Part shown: positions 6,101 through 12,738 of the stretch, piece after piece
How positions within the stretch are numbered: position 1 is the stretch's first letter
Layout: every line of letters begins with the position of its first letter
Assembly: GCA_027488165.1 (NCBI GenBank)
Contig: JAIYCF010000068.1
Span: 1 to 12,975 of the forward strand
DNA: 12,975 bases
Direction: 5' to 3'
Source of the DNA: Streptomycetaceae bacterium
GTDB lineage: Bacteria > Actinomycetota > Actinomycetes > Nanopelagicales > Nanopelagicaceae
The notes under the pieces: model-generated
Seen by the model: only the letters and a program-made list of their open reading frames with translations
Database searches by the model: none
What the model was told of the DNA's origin: nothing
Position numbers and translations under genes: made by a program

Positions 6101-9100
6101 ATTATTTTTTCAGTTGTTATGCCACCGCTGGTTGTTACTTCTGTTGTACAAATATTGGTCGTGCTAAATGTAAATGGTGCAGTTCCACCACTCGTATTAA
6201 AGATGTAAGTTCCAGAGGTGCCATAATCTTTACTGATTGTCGGAGTTCCGGTTAGTGACACAGGAGCATTAACCAATAAAGTTACCGAGAACGTTGTGGT
6301 TGCCGTTACTGAGTCTGTCGCACGTAAAGTTAAATTGTATGTTCCCGCCGTTACTGAAGTCCCTATCAAAATAGAAGGCGTGCCAGTAGCAGCGCTTAAG
6401 GTAACTCCTGCTGGCGGAGATACAAGAGCAAAATTTGTATTTCCTGAACCACCTGTTGCCGTGTAAGCAGGGGACGTAAACGAGTAACCAGCAGTTGAAG
6501 TGATACTTGAACCACCTGAAATTGAAAGGGATGAAGCGACGTTTAACGCGATATCAATACTTGAAGTAGCGCTAACTGAGTCAGTTGCCGTGACAGTTAT
6601 TGTGTAAGAGCCCGCGCTCAGCGTATTTGCAACCGTGATCACAATTCTATCGGTCACAGAATTGGTGAAAGATAAACCTGAAACATTCGGTGAAATAGCA
6701 AGTGAGAAAGTCTTATTACCAGTTCCGTTACTCGCCGTGACGGTATCGGTAATAGATATTCCAGCGGTCGTATTTAAAGTAAGGAATGAGGCAGTCAGAG
6801 AAATAGCAGGTTTAACAACAATTGTTACAACTCGTATTGATGTAGCGCTTAGTGAGTCCGTAACAGTAATTGTCTCGGAGAAAGTTCTCTCTGTCGTTGA
6901 ATTTGTTGCAGTTAAACCGCTGCCTAAAATCAAGTAACCGATGTTCGAAGTAGAAGTATCAATTGATACTTGGCTATTCACACCAGATATTGAGAGTGTG
7001 CGGATTCCAGTTCCCAATGCAGCGGTAAAGGCTCCTGAGGTAAGTGATTTGCCTGCGGTGGTTGTGAGAGTGATCGCTCCGCTAACAGATCCTGCATAAG
7101 AAATACTTGGCGCCTGATTGACAGTTACTGAAATAGTAAGACTCACACTGGCGCCTTGTGCGTCAGTCACCGTGACTCTCTCTGAGTAAGTTCCGGCGGC
7201 TACAGTATTGGCCACTCGTAGAATCGCAGAACCCACGACAGTTGTTGTATCTATCGTGATTCCAGCTGATGCGGTACCTAAATGAGTAAGTACAAAAGTC
7301 TTGGTTCCACTTCCATTTTCAGTATTCAATTGAAGTGAAGCTGCCCTGCCCGCAGTGGCAGTAAGTGATGTGCTTCCAGTTGCAGAAGTCATCGATAGGC
7401 CAGGAGTTACGGTGATAGTAATGACAACAGTTTCTGAATCACCCGCGGTGTCTATTGCCGTGACAGTCTCGTAATAAGTGCCTACCGGGGTGGTCTTCCC
7501 AACCTTTACTCTAATCAAATTATCAGCGGCAAAGTCCCGAGTAATCGAAGGTGTGGTTTGCGTTGAGCTATAGAAAATCTTGGTACCGGTTCCGAAAGTT
7601 GCCGTCACAGTGTCATATAAATCAATCCCTGCGGCAGTTGTCGGGTTCAAAGATGTCGCAGTCAGCACAATAGGAGGATTGATTTCCACTCTTACAGGAA
7701 TAGTTGTTGTGGCACCAGTTGCATCTGTAGCAGTAACAGTTTCGTTGGTTATTCTGGCTTGCGTCGAACTTACGGCTGTCGCCGATTCTTGAATGCGTGC
7801 CGCAATTAGCCCATTAGAAGCAGAATATGTAACGCCCGATGTTAAACCGGTGGAAGTCATGGTCTTCACACCAGTACCGCCAGTTGCGAAAATGGAAGAG
7901 AAATTTCGCGCGATACCTTGAGTCGATTGCAACATCACGGGAAGCGAAAGCGTTAAGTTTGGAAAAAGAACATCTCCTACCGGCGGTGTGAGGGTTGGGT
8001 AGCTAGCATCTTGAGTTACCGCGCTATTGCTTAAATCCGTAAATACGTTCTCCCCTGTTAGCACAGTCAGCGCGATAACAGTGTTTGAATCAATCGAAAG
8101 ATTGGTGTCTGGCGTGAAGTTCGCTGTTGAAAATTGAGTTCCAGAATATTTTGCGCGTTTATCGATGGCGATATTTGCAAGATAGCCACCGAACCATTGT
8201 CCGCCAGTTCCGGTTGTACCACTTGCGTTGCTGCAGCTCACAGCAATACAAAGTGCATAATTTGAAGGCACTTGTGAATTGGTTAGTCCAGTTCCAGATA
8301 TTCCTGAAATGCTTAGAGCAACTCCATTTTGGTAAGCGATTGCTGATCCGTTGTTACTTACGATTGCATAGTGTGTCCACTTATTTCTGCGATCGGCTAC
8401 AACCAAAGTGTTAGCTAAAGTCACAGGAGTTGTGGCGCCCGTCCATAATTGTAAATCTGAGCCGGAAAGTGTGATTCTAAAGAAGTTTGGAATCTGTCCC
8501 ATGATTGTCTGAGTACCAGAAGTACTTGTTTCATACTGCCACCACTCGATAGTCCAAGTACTTCCCAGCGCCCATTTCGTACCTGGGTTATAACGGATAA
8601 ATTGATTTGTACCGTTGAATTTCATACTAGACAAACCAAAAGCGCCAGCTGTTGAGGTAACACCCATTCTTATTGGGTTATTTACAGTTACTGAAATAGT
8701 TGTAGCGATTCTCACTCCAGTTGCATCAGTACCGTTTACAGTTACAGAGTAAGTACCAGGGCCTACTCGACTAGAAACGGTCAGCCTTACGAAACCGGAT
8801 GAGACAGTGGATGTATCCAAAGTTATCCCTGGATTTTGCATAGCCGCTGATTGGGAAATAGTAAATACTTTATTGGTCGAACCATTCACAAAATCAAGTT
8901 GCAATGATGTTGCTTTACCTAAAGTTGCATTTAAGAAGGTTGGATTTGAATTACTAAATCTAAGCGGAGATGCCACAGTGAGGTTGATGGTGTGGCTGGT
9001 TGCCACTGAAGCTGTATCTGTTCCCGTGAGAGTTAACGTGTAACTTCCCGCAGCCACAGTTGATGCAATTTTTACAACCGCCTGGGTGTTACTCGAACTA

Positions 9101-11058
9101 GAAATCGTGATTCCACTATTTGACGGTGATGAAGAAACGGTAAAGGTGATGGGGAGAGAACCACCGGTAACAGTTCTAGTTTCAAACGAATCCGTTCCGG
9201 CAGACGAGGAAACGGTAGAAGAAGAACCAGCACTAAATGTCAGTGCCGCCGTAGCAACAATTCTCAAGCCAATCGACGATGTTGCAGATCTACTATCTGT
9301 AACGGTTATTGTCTCGAAATAAGTTCCCGCTGGCAGAGATGAAGTTGCTCGCAAGAGAATAAAATTCGAGCTTGCCGTGCTGGTGTCAATAGATATCGCG
9401 CTATTTGATGAAGTTGTCCGCGTAAATGTTTTATTTCCAGTACCGCCAGTCACGGTTATCGTTTCAGACAACGCTCTTCCCACGGTTGCCGGCACTGTGT
9501 ATCCACGGGTGTTCGTGAGAGTCATGGACGGATTCACGATGACGGTAAAGACAGACAATGTTGTTGATCCAACATTGTCTGTAGCCGTAATGGTTTCTAC
9601 ATAAGTTCCAACTGCCACACCAGTGGTCCCTATCCTCAAAACAGCGATATTCGAGGCAGCGGATGAAGTATCTAACGTAATGCCAGATTGCAATAAAGAA
9701 CTTTGCCTTGAGAAGGTCATTGCTGAGGAACCAGCCGTTAGTAAAGATGTGCCTCCAGTAACAGTCATTGTTTCGGATGCAGCGCGACCAACCGTTGTGG
9801 TTATAGTTGAATTCGTTACTGATGACGTTGGCGGTGAATTAGCTCTGATTGTTAACACCAAAATTCCGGTCTTAGAGCCGCTATCTGTAACCGTTAGAGT
9901 CTCTTGAACCGTCTGAGGTGTAGTTAAATCTATTGTCATCAACCCCGTACCTGAGTTAAATGAAATTCCTGAAACCGCTTGACCTCTTGTAATGGTGTAC
10001 GGCGCTGTGCCGCCAGAAGCAGAAATAGTTGTAGTAAAAGTTTTATCTATATTTACACCAAAACTGGATCCTGCACTACTCGTTAATGTGGGACCGATAT
10101 TCCAATTAACTATCTGGCCTTGGACTGTCGAAGTTAGATCCGACTTTAAGTCAGCTGGAAGTTTTGCATAGCTAGTCAAATTCTCTATGACGCCCGTATA
10201 TGCATCACTCAATACATTAGATGTCGTACTTATTGCACCCATACCCCAGATCATCATTATTGTCCGTGTCGAATTTGCCGGTATGGTTAATTGGTAACTT
10301 CCGGCTACGTCATCTGGATTACCTGTTGACCCAACGTATGAAGGAAGTACTGATGCGCTTGCCTCTCCGAAAACAAAAGACATTACAGGGTCGCTACCGG
10401 TTGCTGACGCGGAAGCAGCTTGATCAGTTGTTATTGTCCAAAGGACACCACTCCCGAATGAAGTGTTGGCCGAATATGTCCAATATGAACCAATTGTTGC
10501 GCCTCGGTTACTATCGTAAACTAGACGGGAACTTCCATCGGAACCCAAATTCGAACGCATTCTGGCAATTCGAGTCACGCTTGAGTTCGTTGAATTCGTG
10601 ATATTCATGAGCACCCTGGTAGCCGCGTGTGTGGCCGAAAATTTGTAACTGGCAGTAACAGAGAGCCCGTTTATAGTCTGGGACGCACCCGTATAAGTTC
10701 TTGCTACGGTATTTGGGGTTCCTGATCCACTGTAATTAACGTAACCACCATTTGAAGGGCTTAATACCCCAAAACCATTGCACGTATTGTCCCAACAAAG
10801 GTCAGCGTATAGACCCCCATCAAAAGGATCTTGGCGCAAAACATTATTTCTATCTGTCATTGTTGCATCGTTCAAATAGAAATCTTGAAGCCCACCAGAA
10901 GTGAAATTAACCGAAAATCCACTCACGTTTGTTGAAAATCCGGATCCAGCATAAGCGGCTTCTGCTGATGACGTATTGGAAAACAAAGAAAGTGACAGTA
11001 GGAGCGAAAAACTAAGGTATTTTCTTAGGTTGAACTCAAATCTTGAGTAATTAAACAT
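3100..11058 (-). CDS. Giant secreted multidomain adhesin-like protein (2652 aa)
   Basis: ATG 11058 overlaps the upstream gene by 8 bp (ATGTTTAA), which suggests translational coupling; a GGAG lies 10 nt before it. A signal peptide (about 10-34, hydrophobic LSFSLLLSLSLF, ending SAEAA) precedes an unrecognised beta-rich N-terminal region (about 36-310, with a Cys pair in LCWDNTC). Ig/cadherin-like repeats of 90-100 residues follow (five at about 315-797), typified by TxGRAxSETxTVTGG and GTYxETITVTD. Then come a LamG-like domain (about 798-1025), six more repeats (about 1030-1599), and a twelfth repeat split by a glycine-rich domain (1658-1902). After that: a Big_3-like domain (about 1970-2065), MBG/YDG-like and two-Cys repeats with CxV...GxC...NY patterns (about 2066-2530), and an IPT/TIG domain (about 2568-2640). 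No LPXTG, C-terminal TM or sorting tail is present, so attachment is by another route or the protein is released. Probable role: adhesion or glycan binding. The reading frame is intact. Confidence 0.93.
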   Translation of the reverse strand: MFNYSRFEFNLRKYLSFSLLLSLSLFSNTSSAEAAYAGSGFSTNVSGFSVNFTSGGLQDFYLNDATMTDRNNVLRQDPFDGGLYADLCWDNTCNGFGVLSPSNGGYVNYSGSGTPNTVARTYTGASQTINGLSVTASYKFSATHAATRVLMNITNSTNSSVTRIARMRSNLGSDGSSRLVYDSNRGATIGSYWTYSANTSFGSGVLWTITTDQAASASATGSDPVMSFVFGEASASVLPSYVGSTGNPDDVAGSYQLTIPANSTRTIMMIWGMGAISTTSNVLSDAYTGVIENLTSYAKLPADLKSDLTSTVQGQIVNWNIGPTLTSSAGSSFGVNIDKTFTTTISASGGTAPYTITRGQAVSGISFNSGTGLMTIDLTTPQTVQETLTVTDSGSKTGILVLTIRANSPPTSSVTNSTITTTVGRAASETMTVTGGTSLLTAGSSAMTFSRQSSLLQSGITLDTSSAASNIAVLRIGTTGVAVGTYVETITATDNVGSTTLSVFTVIVNPSMTLTNTRGYTVPATVGRALSETITVTGGTGNKTFTRTTSSNSAISIDTSTASSNFILLRATSSLPAGTYFETITVTDSRSATSSIGLRIVATAALTFSAGSSSTVSSSAGTDSFETRTVTGGSLPITFTVSSSPSNSGITISSSSNTQAVVKIASTVAAGSYTLTLTGTDTASVATSHTINLTVASPLRFSNSNPTFLNATLGKATSLQLDFVNGSTNKVFTISQSAAMQNPGITLDTSTVSSGFVRLTVSSRVGPGTYSVTVNGTDATGVRIATTISVTVNNPIRMGVTSTAGAFGLSSMKFNGTNQFIRYNPGTKWALGSTWTIEWWQYETSTSGTQTIMGQIPNFFRITLSGSDLQLWTGATTPVTLANTLVVADRRNKWTHYAIVSNNGSAIAYQNGVALSISGISGTGLTNSQVPSNYALCIAVSCSNASGTTGTGGQWFGGYLANIAIDKRAKYSGTQFSTANFTPDTNLSIDSNTVIALTVLTGENVFTDLSNSAVTQDASYPTLTPPVGDVLFPNLTLSLPVMLQSTQGIARNFSSIFATGGTGVKTMTSTGLTSGVTYSASNGLIAARIQESATAVSSTQARITNETVTATDATGATTTIPVRVEINPPIVLTATSLNPTTAAGIDLYDTVTATFGTGTKIFYSSTQTTPSITRDFAADNLIRVKVGKTTPVGTYYETVTAIDTAGDSETVVITITVTPGLSMTSATGSTSLTATAGRAASLQLNTENGSGTKTFVLTHLGTASAGITIDTTTVVGSAILRVANTVAAGTYSERVTVTDAQGASVSLTISVTVNQAPSISYAGSVSGAITLTTTAGKSLTSGAFTAALGTGIRTLSISGVNSQVSIDTSTSNIGYLILGSGLTATNSTTERTFSETITVTDSLSATSIRVVTIVVKPAISLTASFLTLNTTAGISITDTVTASNGTGNKTFSLAISPNVSGLSFTNSVTDRIVITVANTLSAGSYTITVTATDSVSATSSIDIALNVASSLSISGGSSITSTAGYSFTSPAYTATGGSGNTNFALVSPPAGVTLSAATGTPSILIGTSVTAGTYNLTLRATDSVTATTTFSVTLLVNAPVSLTGTPTISKDYGTSGTYIFNTSGGTAPFTFSTTNICTTEVTTSGGITTEKIMGVSSCDWQVPAGVTSLSGVLVVGGGGGGGWGGLGGGGGAGEVESATAAISVTPGNKIAVTVGAGGEDGYTASESTWRCGFNGENSVFGSVIALGGGAGAGSVTTFSSAAGCLSTGNNGGSGGGGNTNGVGGSSSKSSQTGWVAYGNAGGNNTGGGGGAGEAGNPWSAADGIKGKGGAGINLMGMTFAGGGGAWNGGGATNGNETGGSGGGGRARGGTGFPCNSCDATSGTGSGGGAGGRGGSGFVAIQYPTPAVAASTTAFTFQTISKTTTGQLRLVIPEGVAADTYTSTIRVFNDTVSDNQIVSFSYPLTIVVNKATPALSLSIPGGVTTVTYGSPVTISASSTTAGNFDFRRGGTSISGCGTKATTSGVATCSWTPTDTSTSVISAAFTPTDAGNWKSVTSSNLTLTVSQADTLTVTFAAQDFTYTGSAVSVSRSYTLSGLTAIDSITAVTTLITGTANDNSSYSSNTAPTKAGAYSLTGTAVTFSGSTRASYYKSITYVPANINVNRAANVISLRYGSNNIITYKPTGVETNTVSFLGDGTASFSTPSSTYCSVNSSNGDLTTLLAGSCDVSVAVTQGTNYFADTSTVTVTISKAPRTISISSLKNSLKYSETATVTTTVNFDALDGAISYSVGATTGCSFDPTNNQLTAISGTATCSLAAAIGAGDNYLSATSNNLSFTLSKADAPTLTLIAPANMDYSPTATSADMPLPTFTVTGLKLDDTATALSNMTITYLASGTYSYNSTTVPTGANVYTLTPSNLTLSTGDISNYQTPNFVGATWTINQIAQAALLITSLLQEGITVPYDIQYSGGSTNGVVTANIVSGGTATSCSFAGNSLRANSTGSCVIQLTMAGNQNYLAVSSETITVVIANFVQSIFNFDSLASGSTGISISSEVAYTVDVEQCSSECVPTITSVSPTTFQGGDQIVISGTDFLGATAVIFNRSVFVTLGNGLQVDSNSQITVLVPMGLTVGPGSVSVKNDSKISFRVMGLTITG
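5353..6087 (-). other. Glycine-rich domain region of the giant protein, nested in an Ig-like repeat
   Basis: Residues 1658-1902 begin CDWQVPAGVTSLSGVLVVGG, continue with polyglycine runs interspersed with aromatic and Asn residues, and end GGSGFVAIQYP. This pattern matches the glycine-rich domain found in many bacterial and phage surface proteins, where Gly runs can pack as polyglycine-II helices. It contains several cysteines. The repeat before it (1600-1657) lacks a C-terminal half, and the sequence after it (1903-1968) supplies one, ending in the usual Ig-repeat closing strand. Confidence 0.7.
7999..8646 (-). other. LamG/concanavalin-like domain region of the giant protein
   Basis: Residues about 805-1020 contain the pattern SMKFNGTNQFIRY, TWTIEWWQYETS, LQLWTGAT, WTHYAIVSNNGSAIAYQNG, and GQWFGGYLANIAIDKRAKYSG. 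This is the order of strands typical of LamG/pentraxin-like jelly-roll domains, which bind carbohydrate or protein ligands. A Cys pair occurs at CIAVSC. It sits between Ig-like repeats five and six. Confidence 0.75.
9551..9582. repeat. Perfect 13-bp inverted repeat inside the giant gene
   Basis: ACAGACAATGTTG (9551-9563) and CAACATTGTCTGT (9570-9582) flank a 6-nt loop. In the mRNA it would form an uninterrupted 13-bp hairpin about 1.5 kb from the start codon, in the closing strand of the second Ig-like repeat. No U-run follows. It is longer than other inverted repeats I saw in the window. Confidence 0.75.
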
Positions 11059-11635
11059 TACTTGCAGACTCCAGCGTTACAGAATTTACATAGCGCATCT
11101 CAGCCAACGGATAGGCATAAGAAACCATGAAGTTTCCGTTTGCTGGGTCATAGTCAATTGCCTGCATGGTGTCGCCATATTCGATATTGACACCTTTGTT
11201 GTTAACAAGGGTTACATCGTCTGCAGCGGTTGCGGGTGATGCAGTTCTTGAAATCACCATGATTACCGCTGTGCCGGTTTCAGTGTTGTTCTGGTTGGTG
11301 TAAAGGTTTAGTGGAGCCGAAACGCCAGTGCGGTAAATGCGAAGGCGCATTGCAGTACCTCGGCACTTATCAATATCTAGACCTTTAAAGATTATGTTTC
11401 CGACGCGTGAAAAACCATTGACCGATTGGGTTGATTTGAATTCCAGAGAGATGAACTGGTCACAAGCTTTGATCTGATAAATACCTTGACCGAATTCGAT
11501 GCTGTTGTTCTGGTTTACATTTAAGTTAGCGGCAAATGTTGAAGATAGCGCGAGCGCAAAGAGAGCGAGAAAAACCCAACGGCGATTGAAGCCACCAGAA
11601 CGGCGGCTCTCCTCCTGAGGCATCCCCCATGTCAC
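11051..11635 (-). CDS. Small secreted protein of the two-Cys family, first gene of the giant-adhesin operon
   Basis: I take GTG 11635 as start: AAGGAG lies 7 nt upstream. The in-frame TTG at 11668 lies upstream of the proposed transcription start, and ATG 11623 is too far from the Shine-Dalgarno. This gives 194 residues. A basic N-terminus (RRSGGFNRR, 11-19) leads into a hydrophobic segment (20-31) and the STFAAN export site (32-37). The mature core repeats the family motifs: IEFGQG (46-51), IKACD (55-59), GFSRV (74-78), KGLDIDKC (84-91) and MRLRIY. Cys58 and Cys91 are the only cysteines. The stop overlaps the giant gene's start by 8 bp, so the two are co-expressed. That suggests the small protein helps display, assemble or cap the giant, or is a structural partner. 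Molecular function is unknown. Confidence 0.87.
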   Translation of the reverse strand: MTWGMPQEESRRSGGFNRRWVFLALFALALSSTFAANLNVNQNNSIEFGQGIYQIKACDQFISLEFKSTQSVNGFSRVGNIIFKGLDIDKCRGTAMRLRIYRTGVSAPLNLYTNQNNTETGTAVIMVISRTASPATAADDVTLVNNKGVNIEYGDTMQAIDYDPANGNFMVSYAYPLAEMRYVNSVTLESASNV

Positions 11636-11668
11636 GACTGGACTCCTTGCCAATGAAACTAGGATCAA

Positions 11669-11697
11669 AGTCTACTGGGCGTAAGAGGGGGTGAGAA
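11669..11697 (-). promoter_or_regulatory. Promoter of the small-protein/giant-adhesin operon
   Basis: On the minus strand TTCTCA (11697-11692) and TAGACT (11674-11669) are exactly 17 bp apart. The -10 is identical to that of the partial paralog's promoter at 256-261. Transcription would start near 11662, leaving a leader of about 27 nt that contains the AAGGAG site. Readthrough from the tRNA-Lys promoter is an alternative. Confidence 0.45.
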
Positions 11698-11703
11698 CGA
11701 GAG

Positions 11704-11776
11704 TGGGCCCTGTCGGGCTCGAACCGACGACCCACGGATTAAAAGTCCGTTGCTCTACCGACTGAGCTAAAGGCCC
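11704..11776 (-). tRNA. tRNA-Lys (anticodon TTT)
   Basis: A 73-nt cloverleaf fits fully. The acceptor stem is GGGCCTT with AGGGCCC (one G-T pair), followed by a 4-bp D stem with AGTCGGTA loop. The anticodon stem is ACGGA/TCCGT with loop CTTTTAA, which places TTT as anticodon. The variable region is 5 nt, and the T arm is GTCGG-TTCGAGC-CCGAC with the standard TTCGA start. The discriminator is A and CCA is not encoded. Confidence 0.97.
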
Positions 11777-12065
11777 CACTGTTATTTAGCAAAAGTAGCG
11801 CTAAATACTCGCCGTATCTTAGCGGAGTTTTATCTCGCTTTGGACGCACGCATTTAGCGGTCCTTTAGGCAGGTAAGCGGCGAGCACGGGCAGGCTCTTG
11901 GAAAAGAACGCTTTTTGGGCACGGGTATCGCAATCGCAGAGCGAAAAACTTTTGTGATGACTTCATTGGAAACCGAAAATAACAAGACTGTCTAGGTATA
12001 TGCGAGGTCAAATAAATATTGTAAGTTTATGTAACTTTAAATGAATAACCGAGAACGGAATATCG
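11777..12065. other. Gene-free region between tRNA-Lys and the RraA-family gene
   Basis: 289 bp with no credible ORF. It must hold the tRNA promoter (minus strand; TAAGAT around 11819 is a weak -10 candidate) and that of the plus-strand aldolase gene. For the latter I find no convincing pair of hexamers; TAGGTA near 11994 is a possible -10. A small inverted repeat AAGTT/AACTT (12023-12037) lies about 30 nt before the aldolase start and could be a repressor site. Confidence 0.5.
11783..11807. repeat. 8-bp inverted repeat upstream of tRNA-Lys
   Basis: TATTTAGC (11783-11790) and GCTAAATA (11800-11807) flank 9 nt. Further TTAGCGG copies follow at about 11819-11825 and 11853-11860. It could be an operator-like site or part of the tRNA 5' leader structure. 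Confidence 0.4.
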
Positions 12066-12716
12066 ATGTCACACGATCTGGAACAGTTAAGAACGATATT
12101 CACCTCCGCTTTAGCATCTGATTGTTTAGATGCGATGGGATATGGAAAACAAGTTCTCGGTGAAGATATCCATATGCTTTCAGGAGAAGGCGTAATGCTC
12201 GGTTACGCATTTCCTGTGCAGATTGAAGTTGTAGATTCCTTTCCAGAAGTTCCTTACGTTGGTTTGCTTAAAGCGCTAGATGCAATTGGTAAAGATCAGG
12301 TTTATGTAACACCTACTGCTCGCGCTGGAAAAGCTTCGCTCTGGGGTGAATTGTTATCGACGGCATGTAACTTCAAAGGAGTAGCGGGTTCTCTTGGTGA
12401 TGGACCTTCACGTGATCTTGAACGTACCCGAGCGATGGGATTCAAGATTTTTGGAACTGGATCGCTTCCAGTTGATATCAACGGTCGCTATGAAGTAGTC
12501 GCCCATAACGTTCCTGGAGTAATTGACGGCGTAGCCATAAATCCGGGAGACCTAATTGTCGGAGATGTTGATGGCGTAACAATTGTGCCCGTCGCAGCTA
12601 TCGATGAAGTTGTCAAACGAGTGATCGAAAAGAATTCTGGTGAGACCAACTTCAGAAAGGCAGTTAAAGAAGGTATGTCACCATCAGCTGCCTTCGCTAA
12701 ATTTGGAGTTCTATAA
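12066..12716 (+). CDS. RraA family protein (HMG/CHA aldolase-like)
   Basis: 216 residues, the usual length for the family. Landmarks: SLWGELLSTA (91-100), GVAGSLGDGPSRD (105-117), FGTGSLPVD (129-137) and NPGDLIVGDVDGVTIVP (159-175), the family's C-terminal signature. Known members are class II, metal-dependent 4-hydroxy-4-methyl-2-oxoglutarate / 4-carboxy-4-hydroxy-2-oxoadipate aldolases that cleave to pyruvate, or oxaloacetate decarboxylases; Escherichia coli RraA itself inhibits RNase E. Arg116-Asp117 of the catalytic pair are present. The residue 21 positions before Arg116, often Asp in active aldolases, is Glu95 here. The substrate cannot be told from sequence. Start ATG 12066 has only a weak CGGA 6 nt upstream. 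The convergent neighbour is a probable pyruvate-type aldolase of the DapA fold, which fits 2-oxo acid metabolism but proves no shared pathway. Confidence 0.9.
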   Translation: MSHDLEQLRTIFTSALASDCLDAMGYGKQVLGEDIHMLSGEGVMLGYAFPVQIEVVDSFPEVPYVGLLKALDAIGKDQVYVTPTARAGKASLWGELLSTACNFKGVAGSLGDGPSRDLERTRAMGFKIFGTGSLPVDINGRYEVVAHNVPGVIDGVAINPGDLIVGDVDGVTIVPVAAIDEVVKRVIEKNSGETNFRKAVKEGMSPSAAFAKFGVL

Positions 12717-12718
12717 CT

Positions 12719-12738
12719 AATTAAGCGGCGGATTAATT
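12719..12738. repeat. AT-rich inverted repeat between convergent genes
   Basis: AATTAA (12719-12724) and TTAATT (12733-12738) flank 8 nt in the 16-bp gap and over the minus-strand stop codon. It is too weak to be called an intrinsic terminator. Confidence 0.25.

Noticed and set aside
11034..11048. Hairpin ACTCAA/TTGAGT near the start of the giant gene
   Set aside because: A six-bp AT-rich stem with a 3-nt loop is too short to claim a regulatory role.
3100..11058. CRISPR array or tandem DNA repeats in the giant gene
   Set aside because: Repetition is at protein-domain level (90-100 residues, diverged); no near-identical short direct repeats with unique spacers were seen.
11636..11668. TTG start at 11668 for the small secreted protein
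   Set aside because: It lies upstream of the expected transcription start; GTG 11635 has a perfectly spaced AAGGAG.
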